Assembly: GCA_964354995.1 (NCBI GenBank)
Contig: CAYHBQ010000001.1
Location: forward strand, 1-46,272
Origin: JBBSZK01 sp964354995
GTDB taxonomy: Archaea; Nanobdellota; Nanobdellia; Pacearchaeales; GW2011-AR1
Reading direction: 5' to 3'
DNA length: 46,272 bases
A model generated the notes under the pieces. The model had not been told where the DNA came from. It was given only the letters and a program-made list of their open reading frames with translations, and searched no databases. Positions 1 to 8,371 of this stretch are shown piece by piece (within the stretch, counting starts at the first letter, position 1; the number at the start of each line of letters is the position of its first letter). Made by a program: the position numbers and the translations under genes.

Positions 1-1089
1 CTTAAGAGTATTGCGGAATCTTGCCGTCATAAGTCCTATAACAAGATAAGCACCATGTAATCCACCCCATATAACAAATGTCCACGAGGCCCCATGCCAA
101 AGCCCGCTTATAAGGAACACAATGAATAGGTTAAGATACCACCGCGGTACTGCGACCCGATTACCTCCAAGAGGAATATACACATAATCTCTAAACCACG
201 ACGAGAGCGAGATGTGCCACCGCTTCCAAAACTCTGCAATTGATTTGGCATAGTACGGTCGTCTGAAGTTTTCCATAAGTTTGATACCCATAATTCGAGC
301 AGAGCCTATGGCAATATCGGTATATCCCGAAAAGTCGCAATAAATCTGGATGGCAAAAAAGAGCGTCGCTAGAATAAGGGGAGCACCTTGATAGGATGAA
401 GGAGAAGCGTACACTGTATCAACCAAAATTGCAACGCGGTCTGCAATGACCACCTTTTTGAAAAATCCCCAGAGCATAAGTCTGAGCCCGCTCCACGTAC
501 GTTCGGCATCAAATGAATGTTTTTCTCTGAACTGGTGTAAGAGGTTCTGTGGTCGTTCAATAGGTCCCGCAACAAGCTGGGGAAAGAAAAGGACATACAA
601 TGAGAAAATACCAAAATGACGTTCAGCACGCTGATTGTTACGATACACTTCTATGGTGTAACTCATTGCCTGAAAGGTGTGAAATGAAAGTCCAATGGGC
701 AACAAAATGGAAAGGTNNNNNNNNNNCTCAATGCCGAGGGGCTGCATCAAAAAAGAAAGATTTTCATTGAGGAAGTTGTAATATTTGAAAATCGCGAGTA
801 CTCCAACGTTCGAAAGAATACTCGCAACAAGAAAAAGTTTTCTCCGTTTTCCCGAGCTTTTTTCAATTAAAATTCCTGCAACATAATCTACACAGATGGT
901 AAATCCCAGTATGAGGATATAAATCGGGACAAAAGACATATAGAAATAAGCACTTGCGATAAGAAGAAGGAACCAACGATATTTATGGGGGATCGAAAAG
1001 TAGAGGGTAAGCACTAGAATAAAGAAGACTGCGAACTGAATCGAGTTGAATATAAGATACCCTGAAAAAAGGGATTCCCATCCGACCAT
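1..1089 (-). CDS. MBOAT family membrane O-acyltransferase (AlgI-like), 3' end outside window
   Basis: Encodes a polytopic membrane O-acyltransferase of the MBOAT/AlgI family, which moves acyl groups onto extracellular polysaccharide or other acceptors. The visible 363 codons include the family signatures LPIGLSFHTFQAMSY, FFPQLVAGPIERP, FWKRWHISLSSWFRDYVYIPLGG split over the centre, and SGLWHGASWTFVIWGGLHG with the catalytic-type His. The start ATG at 1089 lies about 27 bp from a TATA-like tattaaaaa (minus strand, near 1116), so the mRNA is probably leaderless. A 10-N gap interrupts it, but the reading frame is the same on both sides. The stop codon lies left of the window. It is divergent from aglB, and surface-glycan acylation is a reasonable inference from context. 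Confidence 0.9.
   Translation of the reverse strand, partial: MVGWESLFSGYLIFNSIQFAVFFILVLTLYFSIPHKYRWFLLLIASAYFYMSFVPIYILILGFTICVDYVAGILIEKSSGKRRKLFLVASILSNVGVLAIFKYYNFLNENLSFLMQPLGIEXXXXLSILLPIGLSFHTFQAMSYTIEVYRNNQRAERHFGIFSLYVLFFPQLVAGPIERPQNLLHQFREKHSFDAERTWSGLRLMLWGFFKKVVIADRVAILVDTVYASPSSYQGAPLILATLFFAIQIYCDFSGYTDIAIGSARIMGIKLMENFRRPYYAKSIAEFWKRWHISLSSWFRDYVYIPLGGNRVAVPRWYLNLFIVFLISGLWHGASWTFVIWGGLHGAYLVIGLMTARFRNTLK
717..726. other. Assembly gap of 10 N inside the MBOAT gene
   Basis: Ten N bases. Codon 121 ends exactly at 727 on the right, and the reading frame resumes in phase on the left (codon 717-715 is NAC). The gap sits between the GIE and LSILLPIG segments of the protein, so its length is at least consistent with the frame. 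Confidence 0.99.
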
Positions 1090-1110
1090 AATTCCTAGGG
1101 GCAGTTAGTC

Positions 1111-1165
1111 CCTTTTTAATACTTGCGAGTCGAGTAAATAACGTCTTAAACAAGATTTATATAAG
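1111..1165. promoter_or_regulatory. Divergent leaderless promoters for MBOAT gene and aglB
   Basis: Two separate TATA boxes lie in the 97-bp space between the genes. One reads gtattaaaaag on the minus strand (1112-1122), 27 bp from the MBOAT start. The other reads ttatataag (1156-1165), 27 bp from the aglB ATG at 1187. No ribosome binding site precedes either start, which fits leaderless transcripts. Confidence 0.65.
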
Positions 1166-1186
1166 CACAGGTTTCCTTAGCAGAAG

Positions 1187-3910
1187 ATGGAAAACCTTTC
1201 TGTATCGTCAGAAGAACGGCTCATTGGAGCACGAAAAGAGAAAATCATTTCATTTGCAAAACGGAATGTTTCTGCAATAGGGTATGTGTTTCTTGCCTTA
1301 GTGGTTTTTATAGCAATCAAAATTCGCACGGCAAATCTTCCCGGGCTCAAGGATATAACCACGGGAGATTGGACACTTGGTCCTGATTTGGACCCTTTCT
1401 TGTTTCTTCGCTGGGCTAAATATATAGTAGAAAACGGCAGCCTTATGGTCTTGGATACCATGCGATACGTCCCTCTCGGATTTGACACGTCTTACGAATT
1501 AAATCTTCACGTCTATCTGATGGTCTGGTTTGATAAAATTGCCAGCCTATTCGGTTCGACTTCAATAACTCACTCTGCGGTCCTCTATCCTGTTTTCATG
1601 TTTGCGCTTTCAGTAATCGCTTTCTTTTTCATGACGAGGATAATCTTCTTAAAACATATGGGCAAGTCATGGGCCACAACATCTGCGGTTATAGCCTCAT
1701 TTTTGTTAACCGTCACTCCCGCATTGTTGCCCCGAACTATTGCAGGTATTCCTGAAAAAGAAGCAAGCGGAATTCTATTCTTATTTCTCGCATTCTATTT
1801 TTTCATGGCAGGTTGGGATGCGAAGAATAAGACGTATAAGTATATCTTAGGTTTTCTCGCAGGGGCATCGACAGCGGTTATGGGTCTTGTGTGGGGGGGG
1901 TATCTGTACATCCTCATAACTATCGGGCCTCTTATCTTTTTTTCATTCGCATTAGGACAAATGGATCGAGACAGGAAATATTTCTACGCGACGTGGCTTG
2001 CCACCACCATGATTATTCTAGTCATAGGAACTAAACGATATCCTTTGTCGGAATTACTTTCTTCAACGACAACGCTCCCTGCTGTTTTCATGTTAGTGGT
2101 CCTCATCGTGGATTCGCTTATCCACGAAACCAGTCTGATGCGCCGAATGCCTCCCTATCGAATTTTTAATCTCCCTTCACCATTGCTTTCGCTTATTATC
2201 ACTGTAGGGCTTGGTCTACTCTTTGCACTCGTCTTTTTTGGGCCGGATTATATAGTCCACAACGTACTCGCCCTCAAAAAGTTTCTCATCACAACGGGAA
2301 CTGACAGAGTAAGCGTTACGGTCGCAGAAAACAGACAGCCTTATTTCACGGAATGGGCTGCCAGCTTCGGACCCTTCTTTGCAAACTTCCCCTTGCTCTT
2401 CTGGATGTTTTTTGCGGGCTCAATCGTCGCGTTTTATCATGCAATCGCCTCATTCGACAAAAAATCTCGCATAATAATGACTGCAGCGTTTACATTTATG
2501 CTCATTTCGTTAGCCTTCAGCAGGTACTCGCCTACAAGTCTTTTTAATGGGACCAATTTTGCAAGTCTCGCCTTCTACGCATTAGGTCTTCTCGTCTTTT
2601 TGGTGATTGGAGGAAAATACTACCTCAAGTATCATTCTACAAACGAACCCGATCGATTACGTAACGTTAATTTCAATTTCATGCTCTTACTCTGCTTCTT
2701 TGTTATCAGCATACTTTCGGCAAGAGGGGGCGTCAGACTCATCATGATGCTTGTGCCTGCCGCGTCAATATTGGGAGCATATATTGTGGTGGAAGTAGCA
2801 CGCTGGACTCATGCATCTTATAAGTCCAAGTCTTCTTCAAAATATGTTTCAGCGTTTTGCGCTGCGCTTCTAATCTTGAGCCTATGCTTCGCGGGATATT
2901 CTTTTTATAACGCCTCGATGATATCTGCCCAAGGGTATATTCCCAGCATTTATACCCAGCAATGGCAAAAAGCAATGGCTTGGACACGAGACAATATCTC
3001 ACAGGAGGCAGTCTTTGGCCATTGGTGGGACTATGGCTATTGGGTCCAAAGCATAGGCGAGCGCGCAACCGTTCTCGACGGAGGAAATGCAAAAGCGTAC
3101 TGGAATCACATGATGGGAAGATATGCGCTCACGGGCCCGAATAATGAACAGGCGCTAGAATTCTTGTACGCCCACAAAACGACCCATTTTCTTATTGACC
3201 CTACCGATATTGGCAAGTACGGGGCTTTCTCAAGCATAGGTTCAGACAAAAATTATGATCGAACTAGCTTTATATCGACGTTCAATAAAGACCCAAATCA
3301 AGTTCTCGAAAAAAAGAATTCAACTGTTTTTGTTTATGTAGGTGGAATTCCAACCGATGATGATATCTTTTACATTCTCAACGGCACGCAAATCTTCTTA
3401 CCAAAAGGGAACGCAGCACTCGGTGCGATTCTTCTAGAAAAAGATTCTACTACGGGAGAACTTACTCGTGCGCCTGACGCCGTTTTCATTTACAAAGGGA
3501 ACCAGTATCTTATCCCCCTAAGGTACACATTTGATGAAAAACTAACTGACTTTAAGGAAGGACTGGATGCAGGCATATTTATCATGCCTCGACTCGTTAG
3601 TGGTACGAATGGACTCCAGATTCAAGACGAAGGTTCACTTCTTTACCTCAGCAACCGCACAGTACATTCGCAGTTCGCACGTCTTTATCTATTCCAAGAA
3701 GAGAACGGCTTTTTCGAGCTCGTGCATTCAGAAGATGACCCTCTCGTGACACAACTAAGGTTGAGTGTCCCCGATTTCAAGGGAGACTTTGTTAACTATG
3801 ATACGGTGCGTGGCCCCATACGCATATGGGAAATTAATTACCCTGCCGATATGACGGTCAAGAGCGAATACCTCTCGGAAGAATGGCCTGCAGAACTCTT
3901 CAGAACATAA
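1187..3910 (+). CDS. aglB: Oligosaccharyltransferase AglB/STT3
   Basis: Membrane enzyme that transfers a polyprenyl-linked glycan en bloc to Asn in N-X-S/T sequons on the outer face of the membrane. At 907 residues it has the expected STT3 layout: an N-terminal region of about 13 membrane spans, then a soluble C-terminal domain. The first-loop DxD motif is seen as GPDLDPFLF (D67, D69), the conserved loop GIPEKEASG follows, and the hallmark WWDYG is at 613-617 (GHWWDYGYW). The ATG is chosen because it lies 27 bp after a TATA box. It is the terminal step of the glycan pathway that the surrounding glycosyltransferases would feed. Confidence 0.95.
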   Translation: MENLSVSSEERLIGARKEKIISFAKRNVSAIGYVFLALVVFIAIKIRTANLPGLKDITTGDWTLGPDLDPFLFLRWAKYIVENGSLMVLDTMRYVPLGFDTSYELNLHVYLMVWFDKIASLFGSTSITHSAVLYPVFMFALSVIAFFFMTRIIFLKHMGKSWATTSAVIASFLLTVTPALLPRTIAGIPEKEASGILFLFLAFYFFMAGWDAKNKTYKYILGFLAGASTAVMGLVWGGYLYILITIGPLIFFSFALGQMDRDRKYFYATWLATTMIILVIGTKRYPLSELLSSTTTLPAVFMLVVLIVDSLIHETSLMRRMPPYRIFNLPSPLLSLIITVGLGLLFALVFFGPDYIVHNVLALKKFLITTGTDRVSVTVAENRQPYFTEWAASFGPFFANFPLLFWMFFAGSIVAFYHAIASFDKKSRIIMTAAFTFMLISLAFSRYSPTSLFNGTNFASLAFYALGLLVFLVIGGKYYLKYHSTNEPDRLRNVNFNFMLLLCFFVISILSARGGVRLIMMLVPAASILGAYIVVEVARWTHASYKSKSSSKYVSAFCAALLILSLCFAGYSFYNASMISAQGYIPSIYTQQWQKAMAWTRDNISQEAVFGHWWDYGYWVQSIGERATVLDGGNAKAYWNHMMGRYALTGPNNEQALEFLYAHKTTHFLIDPTDIGKYGAFSSIGSDKNYDRTSFISTFNKDPNQVLEKKNSTVFVYVGGIPTDDDIFYILNGTQIFLPKGNAALGAILLEKDSTTGELTRAPDAVFIYKGNQYLIPLRYTFDEKLTDFKEGLDAGIFIMPRLVSGTNGLQIQDEGSLLYLSNRTVHSQFARLYLFQEENGFFELVHSEDDPLVTQLRLSVPDFKGDFVNYDTVRGPIRIWEINYPADMTVKSEYLSEEWPAELFRT

Positions 3911-3949
3911 CTCCGACCTCTTTAAAAAGAAAGAAAGGCTACAAGTCCT

Positions 3950-5077
3950 ATGAAAATACTTGAATTAACGACCTATAGCGCAGGCGGTTGCGGAGTCTGG
4001 GCGCGCGTTTATAGGGAAGCTCAATTTTTCGCAGAACAGGGTCACCGAGTAGAAGTATTCTCGTCGGATTATATCAAAGGATCAAATGACCGAGCCCCTC
4101 GTCAAGAAAAAAGAGGAAGCGTTTTAATAACGCGTTTTCCAGGCGTCAAACTGGGAGGTGAAAGTTTTACCTACTGGAACTTCAGACGCGAAGCACTAAC
4201 GTATAAACCCGAAGTTATTATCGCCCACGCCTATCGTCATACCCACACGACAAAAGCGCTTTCTATAGGGAAACAGTTAGGGATTCCTGTTTTTTTGGTC
4301 ACCCATGCCCCCTTCGATAGGGCCACAACTCGTTCGCGGTTAGCTAAAGTTGCCGTATTTGTATATGACTATTGCATAGGAAAGAGAACGCTTCCCCAAT
4401 TCACAAAAGTAATTGCGATTACGCACTGGGAAGTGCCCTTTCTTAGGAAGTTAGGTCTTATCGATAAAAAAATCGCGTATGTGCCCAACGGATTACCCGA
4501 GGAGTTTTTCACACCCTTGAAGAAAGGAGGAAAGGGAATCGTGTATACGGGCAGAATGGCCCCCATAAAAAATCTCGAGACCATCAGCAGCGCACTCTCT
4601 GTTCTACTATCTGAACAGGAAACTCTTCCTTCGGTTGTCTTTTTTGGCCCGGCAGAAAAAGAATATCTGGCCGCATTGCAAAATAGAATAAAAATCGATG
4701 GGTCAGAGATAACTATAATCAACAAGACTTTCGGTCCAAGAGAACAGATTAACGAACTCGAAAAACGCGAAATCTTTATCCTTCCTTCTCTAAGCGAAGG
4801 GTTACCCCAATCTCTCTTAGAGGCGATGGCTCGCGGAAAAATCGTCCTCGCCAGCAATAATAAAGGGAATAAAGATGTTATCAAAGATGGAAAAAACGGT
4901 TTTCTATTTCCTGTGGGGGATAAGAAACGTCTTGCAGAACGCATTAAGTATATCACCCTTCTTTCTCAAAAGGGGAAAGAGAAAATAAAAAAATCTGCGC
5001 GTATAACTGCTGAGAACTATCGTTGGAAAGTGCTTGGAAACCGATTTTTATCGCTGATTAAGCTACATACGAAGTAG
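3950..5077 (+). CDS. GT4-family glycosyltransferase
   Basis: A 375-residue GT-B fold transferase. The N-terminal half starts MKILELTTYSAGGCGVWARV, typical of GT4 acceptor domains. The C-terminal half has the nucleotide-sugar binding run LPSLSEGLPQSLLEAMARGK (about 279-298) with the GT4 E-x7-E pair, preceded by YTGRMAPIKNL. A tttaaaaa TATA box is centred 25 bp before the ATG, with no SD, so the gene has its own leaderless promoter. Its 3' end overlaps the convergent queC by 20 bp. The sugar donor cannot be told from sequence. A role in the AglB glycan or cell-surface polysaccharide is inferred from position only. Confidence 0.9.
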   Translation: MKILELTTYSAGGCGVWARVYREAQFFAEQGHRVEVFSSDYIKGSNDRAPRQEKRGSVLITRFPGVKLGGESFTYWNFRREALTYKPEVIIAHAYRHTHTTKALSIGKQLGIPVFLVTHAPFDRATTRSRLAKVAVFVYDYCIGKRTLPQFTKVIAITHWEVPFLRKLGLIDKKIAYVPNGLPEEFFTPLKKGGKGIVYTGRMAPIKNLETISSALSVLLSEQETLPSVVFFGPAEKEYLAALQNRIKIDGSEITIINKTFGPREQINELEKREIFILPSLSEGLPQSLLEAMARGKIVLASNNKGNKDVIKDGKNGFLFPVGDKKRLAERIKYITLLSQKGKEKIKKSARITAENYRWKVLGNRFLSLIKLHTK

Positions 5078-5744
5078 GATCGGGAATATTCGCCCAGTAA
5101 AATCCATGTTTGCGCAAGGCGCATGCCAAGCACGCCCCGCACTGGTACGTTCCCTCAGCATAACAACTCCAGGTCTTTTCAAAGTTAACACCCAGAAGCG
5201 CACCTTTGGATATGATATCTTCTTTATTGGACTTAAGGAAAGGTGCACGAGTCACGAAGGGGGCTGCGCAAATGTCTCGTGTTAGTAAATTAATATCCTT
5301 CAGAAACAAGGTTCCTGCATCAGGGTAACTGTCACTTCCTTCGGCACCAAACCCGACAAATATATCACTTTTCACATGGGATGTTGTGTAGTCTTCTTCT
5401 GCAAGCGAAAGCGCATGAGCCATAAAGAGGAGATTCCTACAGGGCACATACCACTGTTTGCTTATACCCTTTGTATCTTTAAGTTCCTCTTTTCCCACCG
5501 AGCTGAAACGAGCTCGCGGTTTATGAATAAGGGCGCTCGTTTTTAGATTAATTCGGACAAGCTTCAGTTCACACCCTAACTGACGAGCGTGATAAGACGC
5601 ACAATTTTTTTCATGCGCCCACCCATTCTGACCATAATCAAAAAAGAGCAAGAGCACTTTATCATAGTTCATTTTCTTTCGAACAAGGTACGCAGTGACC
5701 ACACTATCTATTCCTCCAGAACAAAGAACCAATGCCTGTTCCAT
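5058..5744 (-). CDS. queC: 7-cyano-7-deazaguanine synthase QueC
   Basis: ATP-dependent enzyme that converts 7-carboxy-7-deazaguanine to preQ0, the precursor used in archaea for archaeosine in the tRNA D-loop. The PP-loop SGGIDS is at residues 9-14, and the C-terminal zinc site is Cys194 plus CGACLAC (Cys202, 205, 208). The start is set at 5744 (MEQALVLCSGG, 228 residues, normal for QueC). The frame stays open upstream to 5930, but that extension runs through the divergent gene and has no family similarity. The chosen ATG is 25 bp from a TATA box shared with the divergent mini-eIF5A gene. Confidence 0.95.
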   Translation of the reverse strand: MEQALVLCSGGIDSVVTAYLVRKKMNYDKVLLLFFDYGQNGWAHEKNCASYHARQLGCELKLVRINLKTSALIHKPRARFSSVGKEELKDTKGISKQWYVPCRNLLFMAHALSLAEEDYTTSHVKSDIFVGFGAEGSDSYPDAGTLFLKDINLLTRDICAAPFVTRAPFLKSNKEDIISKGALLGVNFEKTWSCYAEGTYQCGACLACALRKHGFYWANIPDPTSYVA

Positions 5745-5764
5745 ATGTAACAAAAGGAAACAAT

Positions 5765-5773
5765 CTTTATAAG
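5765..5773. promoter_or_regulatory. Shared bidirectional TATA box, queC / mini-eIF5A
   Basis: The sequence ctttataag holds the palindrome TTATAA (5767-5772, centre 5769.5) in a 49-bp intergenic space. The queC ATG (5744) is 25.5 bp to the left and the mini-eIF5A ATG (5794) is 24.5 bp to the right. There is no other TATA-like run in the spacer, so one box probably serves both leaderless genes. Confidence 0.7.
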
Positions 5774-5793
5774 CCTGTAGACGTACTAGTTCC

Positions 5794-5988
5794 ATGAAGA
5801 AAAAAGCCAGTGAGATACGGGTAGGCGACTCGCTTATAGTCGGTGGCGAACACCTTAAGGTGTTGACGTGTGAGCTGTCAGAAACGAGTAAGCAAGGCGC
5901 GAAAAAATGTCGTCTCGAAGCACAACGCACATCGGGAGAAAAAGTGGTTCTTATTCGTCCTGCAGATTACCCGCTTGAAGTCGCATGA
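5794..5988 (+). CDS. Mini eIF5A-like protein (N-terminal SH3-like domain only)
   Basis: A 64-residue protein resembling domain I of archaeal/eukaryotic IF5A and lacking the OB-fold domain II. The run SETSKQGAKKCRLEA (29-43) aligns without gaps to SKTGKHGASKCRIEA of the full-length aIF5A encoded at 42614-43003. Lys33 falls at the position that is modified to (deoxy)hypusine in IF5A, though the flanking Gly and His are Ser and Gln here. It starts 25 bp after a shared TATA box and overlaps the next GT2 gene by ATGA, so the two are co-transcribed. Function is unknown: it could bind the ribosome E-site region, be regulatory, or be a reused KOW/SH3 fold. Confidence 0.75.
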   Translation: MKKKASEIRVGDSLIVGGEHLKVLTCELSETSKQGAKKCRLEAQRTSGEKVVLIRPADYPLEVA

Positions 5989-6902
5989 TTGATGTTATTC
6001 TTACCTCTTATAACGAACCAAAGGCCACATGCAAGGCCCTTGAATCTATTTTGGAACAGTCTGCAAGAAAAGATTTACAAGTCATTGTAGTCGACCCGTT
6101 TCCAGAAACTGAAGTTTTTCTAAAATCTCAAATAAAAGATGCTCGATGGTCTTTTTTTCTCGACCCCGGGGAAGGAAAGGGATTCGCACTTAATATGCTC
6201 TTTCAGGAGCGAGCATCAAGCAACCCCCATGATATTTTTATTATGACTGACGGAGACGTCTTTCTTGACAAGGGGGCCATCGAGGCGATTATCACTGCGT
6301 TCAAGGATAAACGTGTCGGTTGTGTCGCAGGACATTCCGCGCCGCTCGAATCAAGAGAAACAATGTATGGATATTGGGCGCATCTGTTTATGGAGGGTAT
6401 TGATAGAGTACGAGAGGGCTTCTCAAAAAGAAAGGTTTTTTTCGAGTGTTCGGGATATCTCTTTGCAATAAGAAAAGGAATCTTACTTGATTTCCCTACA
6501 GAGACCTCAGAAGACAGCGTAATTCCCTATCTTATCTGGAAAAAAGGACATCAAATAGCGTACGCGCAGAGGGCGCTCGTGTACGTGAAGAACCCAGAAA
6601 ACTGGGCCGATTGGATTGCTCAGAAGGTTCGAAATATAAAAGCGCACGAAAGACTAAAAGAAATCGCTCCCGATATGCCTCGCACAAAGAGTTTTCTTAA
6701 CGAAGTGAAACTTGGCACTCTTTTTGCATTGAAGTACCCAAAGACGGTTCGTGAACTATGGTGGACACTATGCTCTTTTGGTGCACGCCTCTATATCTAC
6801 AAGAAAGCGTTCTCAGAAATGAAAAAAGGAAAGAAATACACCGATGGCTGGAGAGGAGAAGCCCTCACACATTCAACTAATCCTCTATCCGAGCATTCTT
6901 AA
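5985..6902 (+). CDS. GT2-family glycosyltransferase
   Basis: A 305-residue GT-A fold transferase. It has the N-terminal nucleotide-binding strand MIDVILTSYNEP and the metal-binding MTDGDVF (D89-G-D91), followed by the acceptor-side segment TSEDSVIPYLIWKKGH. No clear membrane spans, apart from a weakly hydrophobic C-terminal stretch. Its ATG overlaps the TGA of the mini-eIF5A gene, indicating translational coupling in a two-gene operon. The 3' end overlaps the convergent deoxyribosyltransferase-family gene by 26 bp. The sugar and acceptor are not predictable; a surface-glycan role is inferred from the locus. Confidence 0.88.
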   Translation: MIDVILTSYNEPKATCKALESILEQSARKDLQVIVVDPFPETEVFLKSQIKDARWSFFLDPGEGKGFALNMLFQERASSNPHDIFIMTDGDVFLDKGAIEAIITAFKDKRVGCVAGHSAPLESRETMYGYWAHLFMEGIDRVREGFSKRKVFFECSGYLFAIRKGILLDFPTETSEDSVIPYLIWKKGHQIAYAQRALVYVKNPENWADWIAQKVRNIKAHERLKEIAPDMPRTKSFLNEVKLGTLFALKYPKTVRELWWTLCSFGARLYIYKKAFSEMKKGKKYTDGWRGEALTHSTNPLSEHS

Positions 6903-7299
6903 AAGAATTTAATCGGTCGCGCAACGCTTCCTCTGTGTTCACAATATCAACGGAAGAAAGAAGGATGGGGCTCAAGTAATCGACTGCTTCTTCGAGAGGC
7001 TCGTCGGTCTTCAATCCAATACACGGGATTCCTTGTGCATAAGCAAATCCTAGCTCCCATGCGGTTCCTGCGCCAACATGTAATCCTTCAAGCAACGCAA
7101 CAACCACATCACATGTGCGCAAGCCTTCGAAAATATCTTTGTGAAATATAGCCTCTGCATTTTTTATTTCATAAAAGAGACCAACCTCACGATGAGGAAG
7201 GAATGTTTCAAACCCAAGGTTTTCACATAAGGCCGCAATTTCATTAAGCGATTCTCTTTCTGAACTCGTACTGAGCTTTCCCGCGATATAAATCCGCAT
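6877..7299 (-). CDS. Nucleoside 2-deoxyribosyltransferase family protein
   Basis: A 140-residue protein of the nucleoside 2-deoxyribosyltransferase/DUF4406-like Rossmann family, which act on the N-glycosidic bond of (deoxy)nucleosides or nucleotides. It begins MRIYIAGKLS and carries DVVVALLEGLHVGAGTAWEL, in which the Glu of TAWELG is the family's catalytic-type residue. The start at 7299 is chosen over an upstream in-frame ATG at 7434, which would run through the divergent GT9 gene. It lies 24.5 bp from a shared palindromic TATA box. It may act in nucleotide salvage or remove damaged nucleotides; exact substrate is unclear. Confidence 0.85.
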   Translation of the reverse strand: MRIYIAGKLSTSSERESLNEIAALCENLGFETFLPHREVGLFYEIKNAEAIFHKDIFEGLRTCDVVVALLEGLHVGAGTAWELGFAYAQGIPCIGLKTDEPLEEAVDYLSPILLSSVDIVNTEEALRDRLNSFKNARIED

Positions 7300-7318
7300 G
7301 CAAGGAAGAAGGCCAATA

Positions 7319-7328
7319 GTTTTAAAAC
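7319..7328. promoter_or_regulatory. Shared bidirectional TATA box, deoxyribosyltransferase / GT9
   Basis: A perfect 10-bp palindrome, GTTTTAAAAC, is centred at 7323.5 in a 49-bp divergent spacer. The two chosen ATGs (7299 minus, 7349 plus) are 24.5 and 25.5 bp away. No separate TATA box is visible for either gene. Confidence 0.7.
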
Positions 7329-7348
7329 ATGATGGTCGTAGCTCAACC

Positions 7349-8347
7349 ATGCAAATAATAGTGATAAAATTGGGGGCGGCAGGAGACGTTTTAAGGACGC
7401 TCCCTCTGATGCGAGCTATACGAGATGCCCACACAGGAGCAGAAGTTACACTTGTTACAAAAGAGGATATTGTAGAACTGGTTAAGGGAATCGATTACAT
7501 ACATCATGTCAAAACAATCCCCTTGCGCGCAGGCTTAGAGGCAGACATGCTCTATAACTTTGATACTGATGAAATTGCACTTGAAATAGCAACACACACT
7601 CCCGCAAAAAGGAAATATGGTTTTTATGCGCTTGATGGGTATCCGGCCGCATACAACACGGGTGCAGAATATTACCTGAACACTATATTCGATGACGAAT
7701 TAAAGAAAAAGAATACTCTAACTTACCAGGAGATGATGTTTGCGGCTGCCGAACTACCGGTTACAAAAGAGGTTTATCATCTACCCATAGAATCCTCTGC
7801 CAAAAACTATGCGAACCGATTCGTCGAAAGCAGGCTCTCCGGAAGGGGACGCATAATAGGAATCCATATGGGCGCGTCATCTCGTTGGCCTTCAAAAGTT
7901 TGGTCATTATCATACGTTGAAGATTTTATAAAAAAGGCTTCGACACAGGGATATGAAACTATTCTTTTCGGGGGGCCAAACGAAATAAATGAGCATGAGT
8001 TACTTTCTAAAAAACTTGTTTCAGAAAACATACCCTTTGCGCGCAACAATCCCCAGAACTCTAAACAAGAATTCCTTGCGTTATTGGAAAAATGCGATGT
8101 AGTTATATGTTCTGACAGTTTTGCACTTCACGCCGCAATCGGGCTGCAGAAAAAGATACTCGCTTTATTTTTTTGTACAAGCCCCAACGAACTCGAAGGT
8201 TATGGGCTGGTGACAAAGATAATTTCTCCTAAACTTTACGAGTTTTTCCCAGAAAAAAGCGATGTTTTTGATAAAGGGCTCGTTGAGAGCATATCCGTCG
8301 AACAGGTTTTAACCGAGCTTAAAAAATTGGTACCTCCGAAGATATAA
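7349..8347 (+). CDS. GT9-family glycosyltransferase (heptosyltransferase-like)
   Basis: A 332-residue GT-B protein of the ADP-heptose:LPS heptosyltransferase family. The N-terminus is MQIIVIKLGAAGDVLRTLPL, the classic GT9 opening. The C-terminal half has GIHMGASSRWPSKVWSL, ILFGGPNE and DVVICSDSFALHAAIGL. The start at 7349 is preferred over an in-frame ATG at 7298 because GT9 homology begins there and a palindromic TATA box is 25.5 bp upstream. Archaea do not make LPS, so the donor is probably another nucleotide sugar and the product a surface glycan. Confidence 0.92.
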   Translation: MQIIVIKLGAAGDVLRTLPLMRAIRDAHTGAEVTLVTKEDIVELVKGIDYIHHVKTIPLRAGLEADMLYNFDTDEIALEIATHTPAKRKYGFYALDGYPAAYNTGAEYYLNTIFDDELKKKNTLTYQEMMFAAAELPVTKEVYHLPIESSAKNYANRFVESRLSGRGRIIGIHMGASSRWPSKVWSLSYVEDFIKKASTQGYETILFGGPNEINEHELLSKKLVSENIPFARNNPQNSKQEFLALLEKCDVVICSDSFALHAAIGLQKKILALFFCTSPNELEGYGLVTKIISPKLYEFFPEKSDVFDKGLVESISVEQVLTELKKLVPPKI

Positions 8348-8371
8348 ATAGGCAAAATCGTATGATAAAAA

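Noticed and set aside
1893..1900. Frameshift at the G8 run in aglB
   Set aside because: The frame stays open with sensible membrane sequence on both sides.
4369..4956. Long reading frame opposite the GT4 gene
   Set aside because: No promoter, no recognisable domain; explained as a shadow of the GT4 coding sequence.
5745..5930. Longer N-terminus for QueC (start at 5930)
   Set aside because: The extension lies wholly over the divergent mini-eIF5A gene, has no QueC similarity, and the start at 5744 gives normal length and TATA spacing.
7300..7434. Longer N-terminus for the deoxyribosyltransferase-family protein
   Set aside because: It would overlap the GT9 gene and precedes the conserved MRIYIAGK start that fits the shared TATA box.
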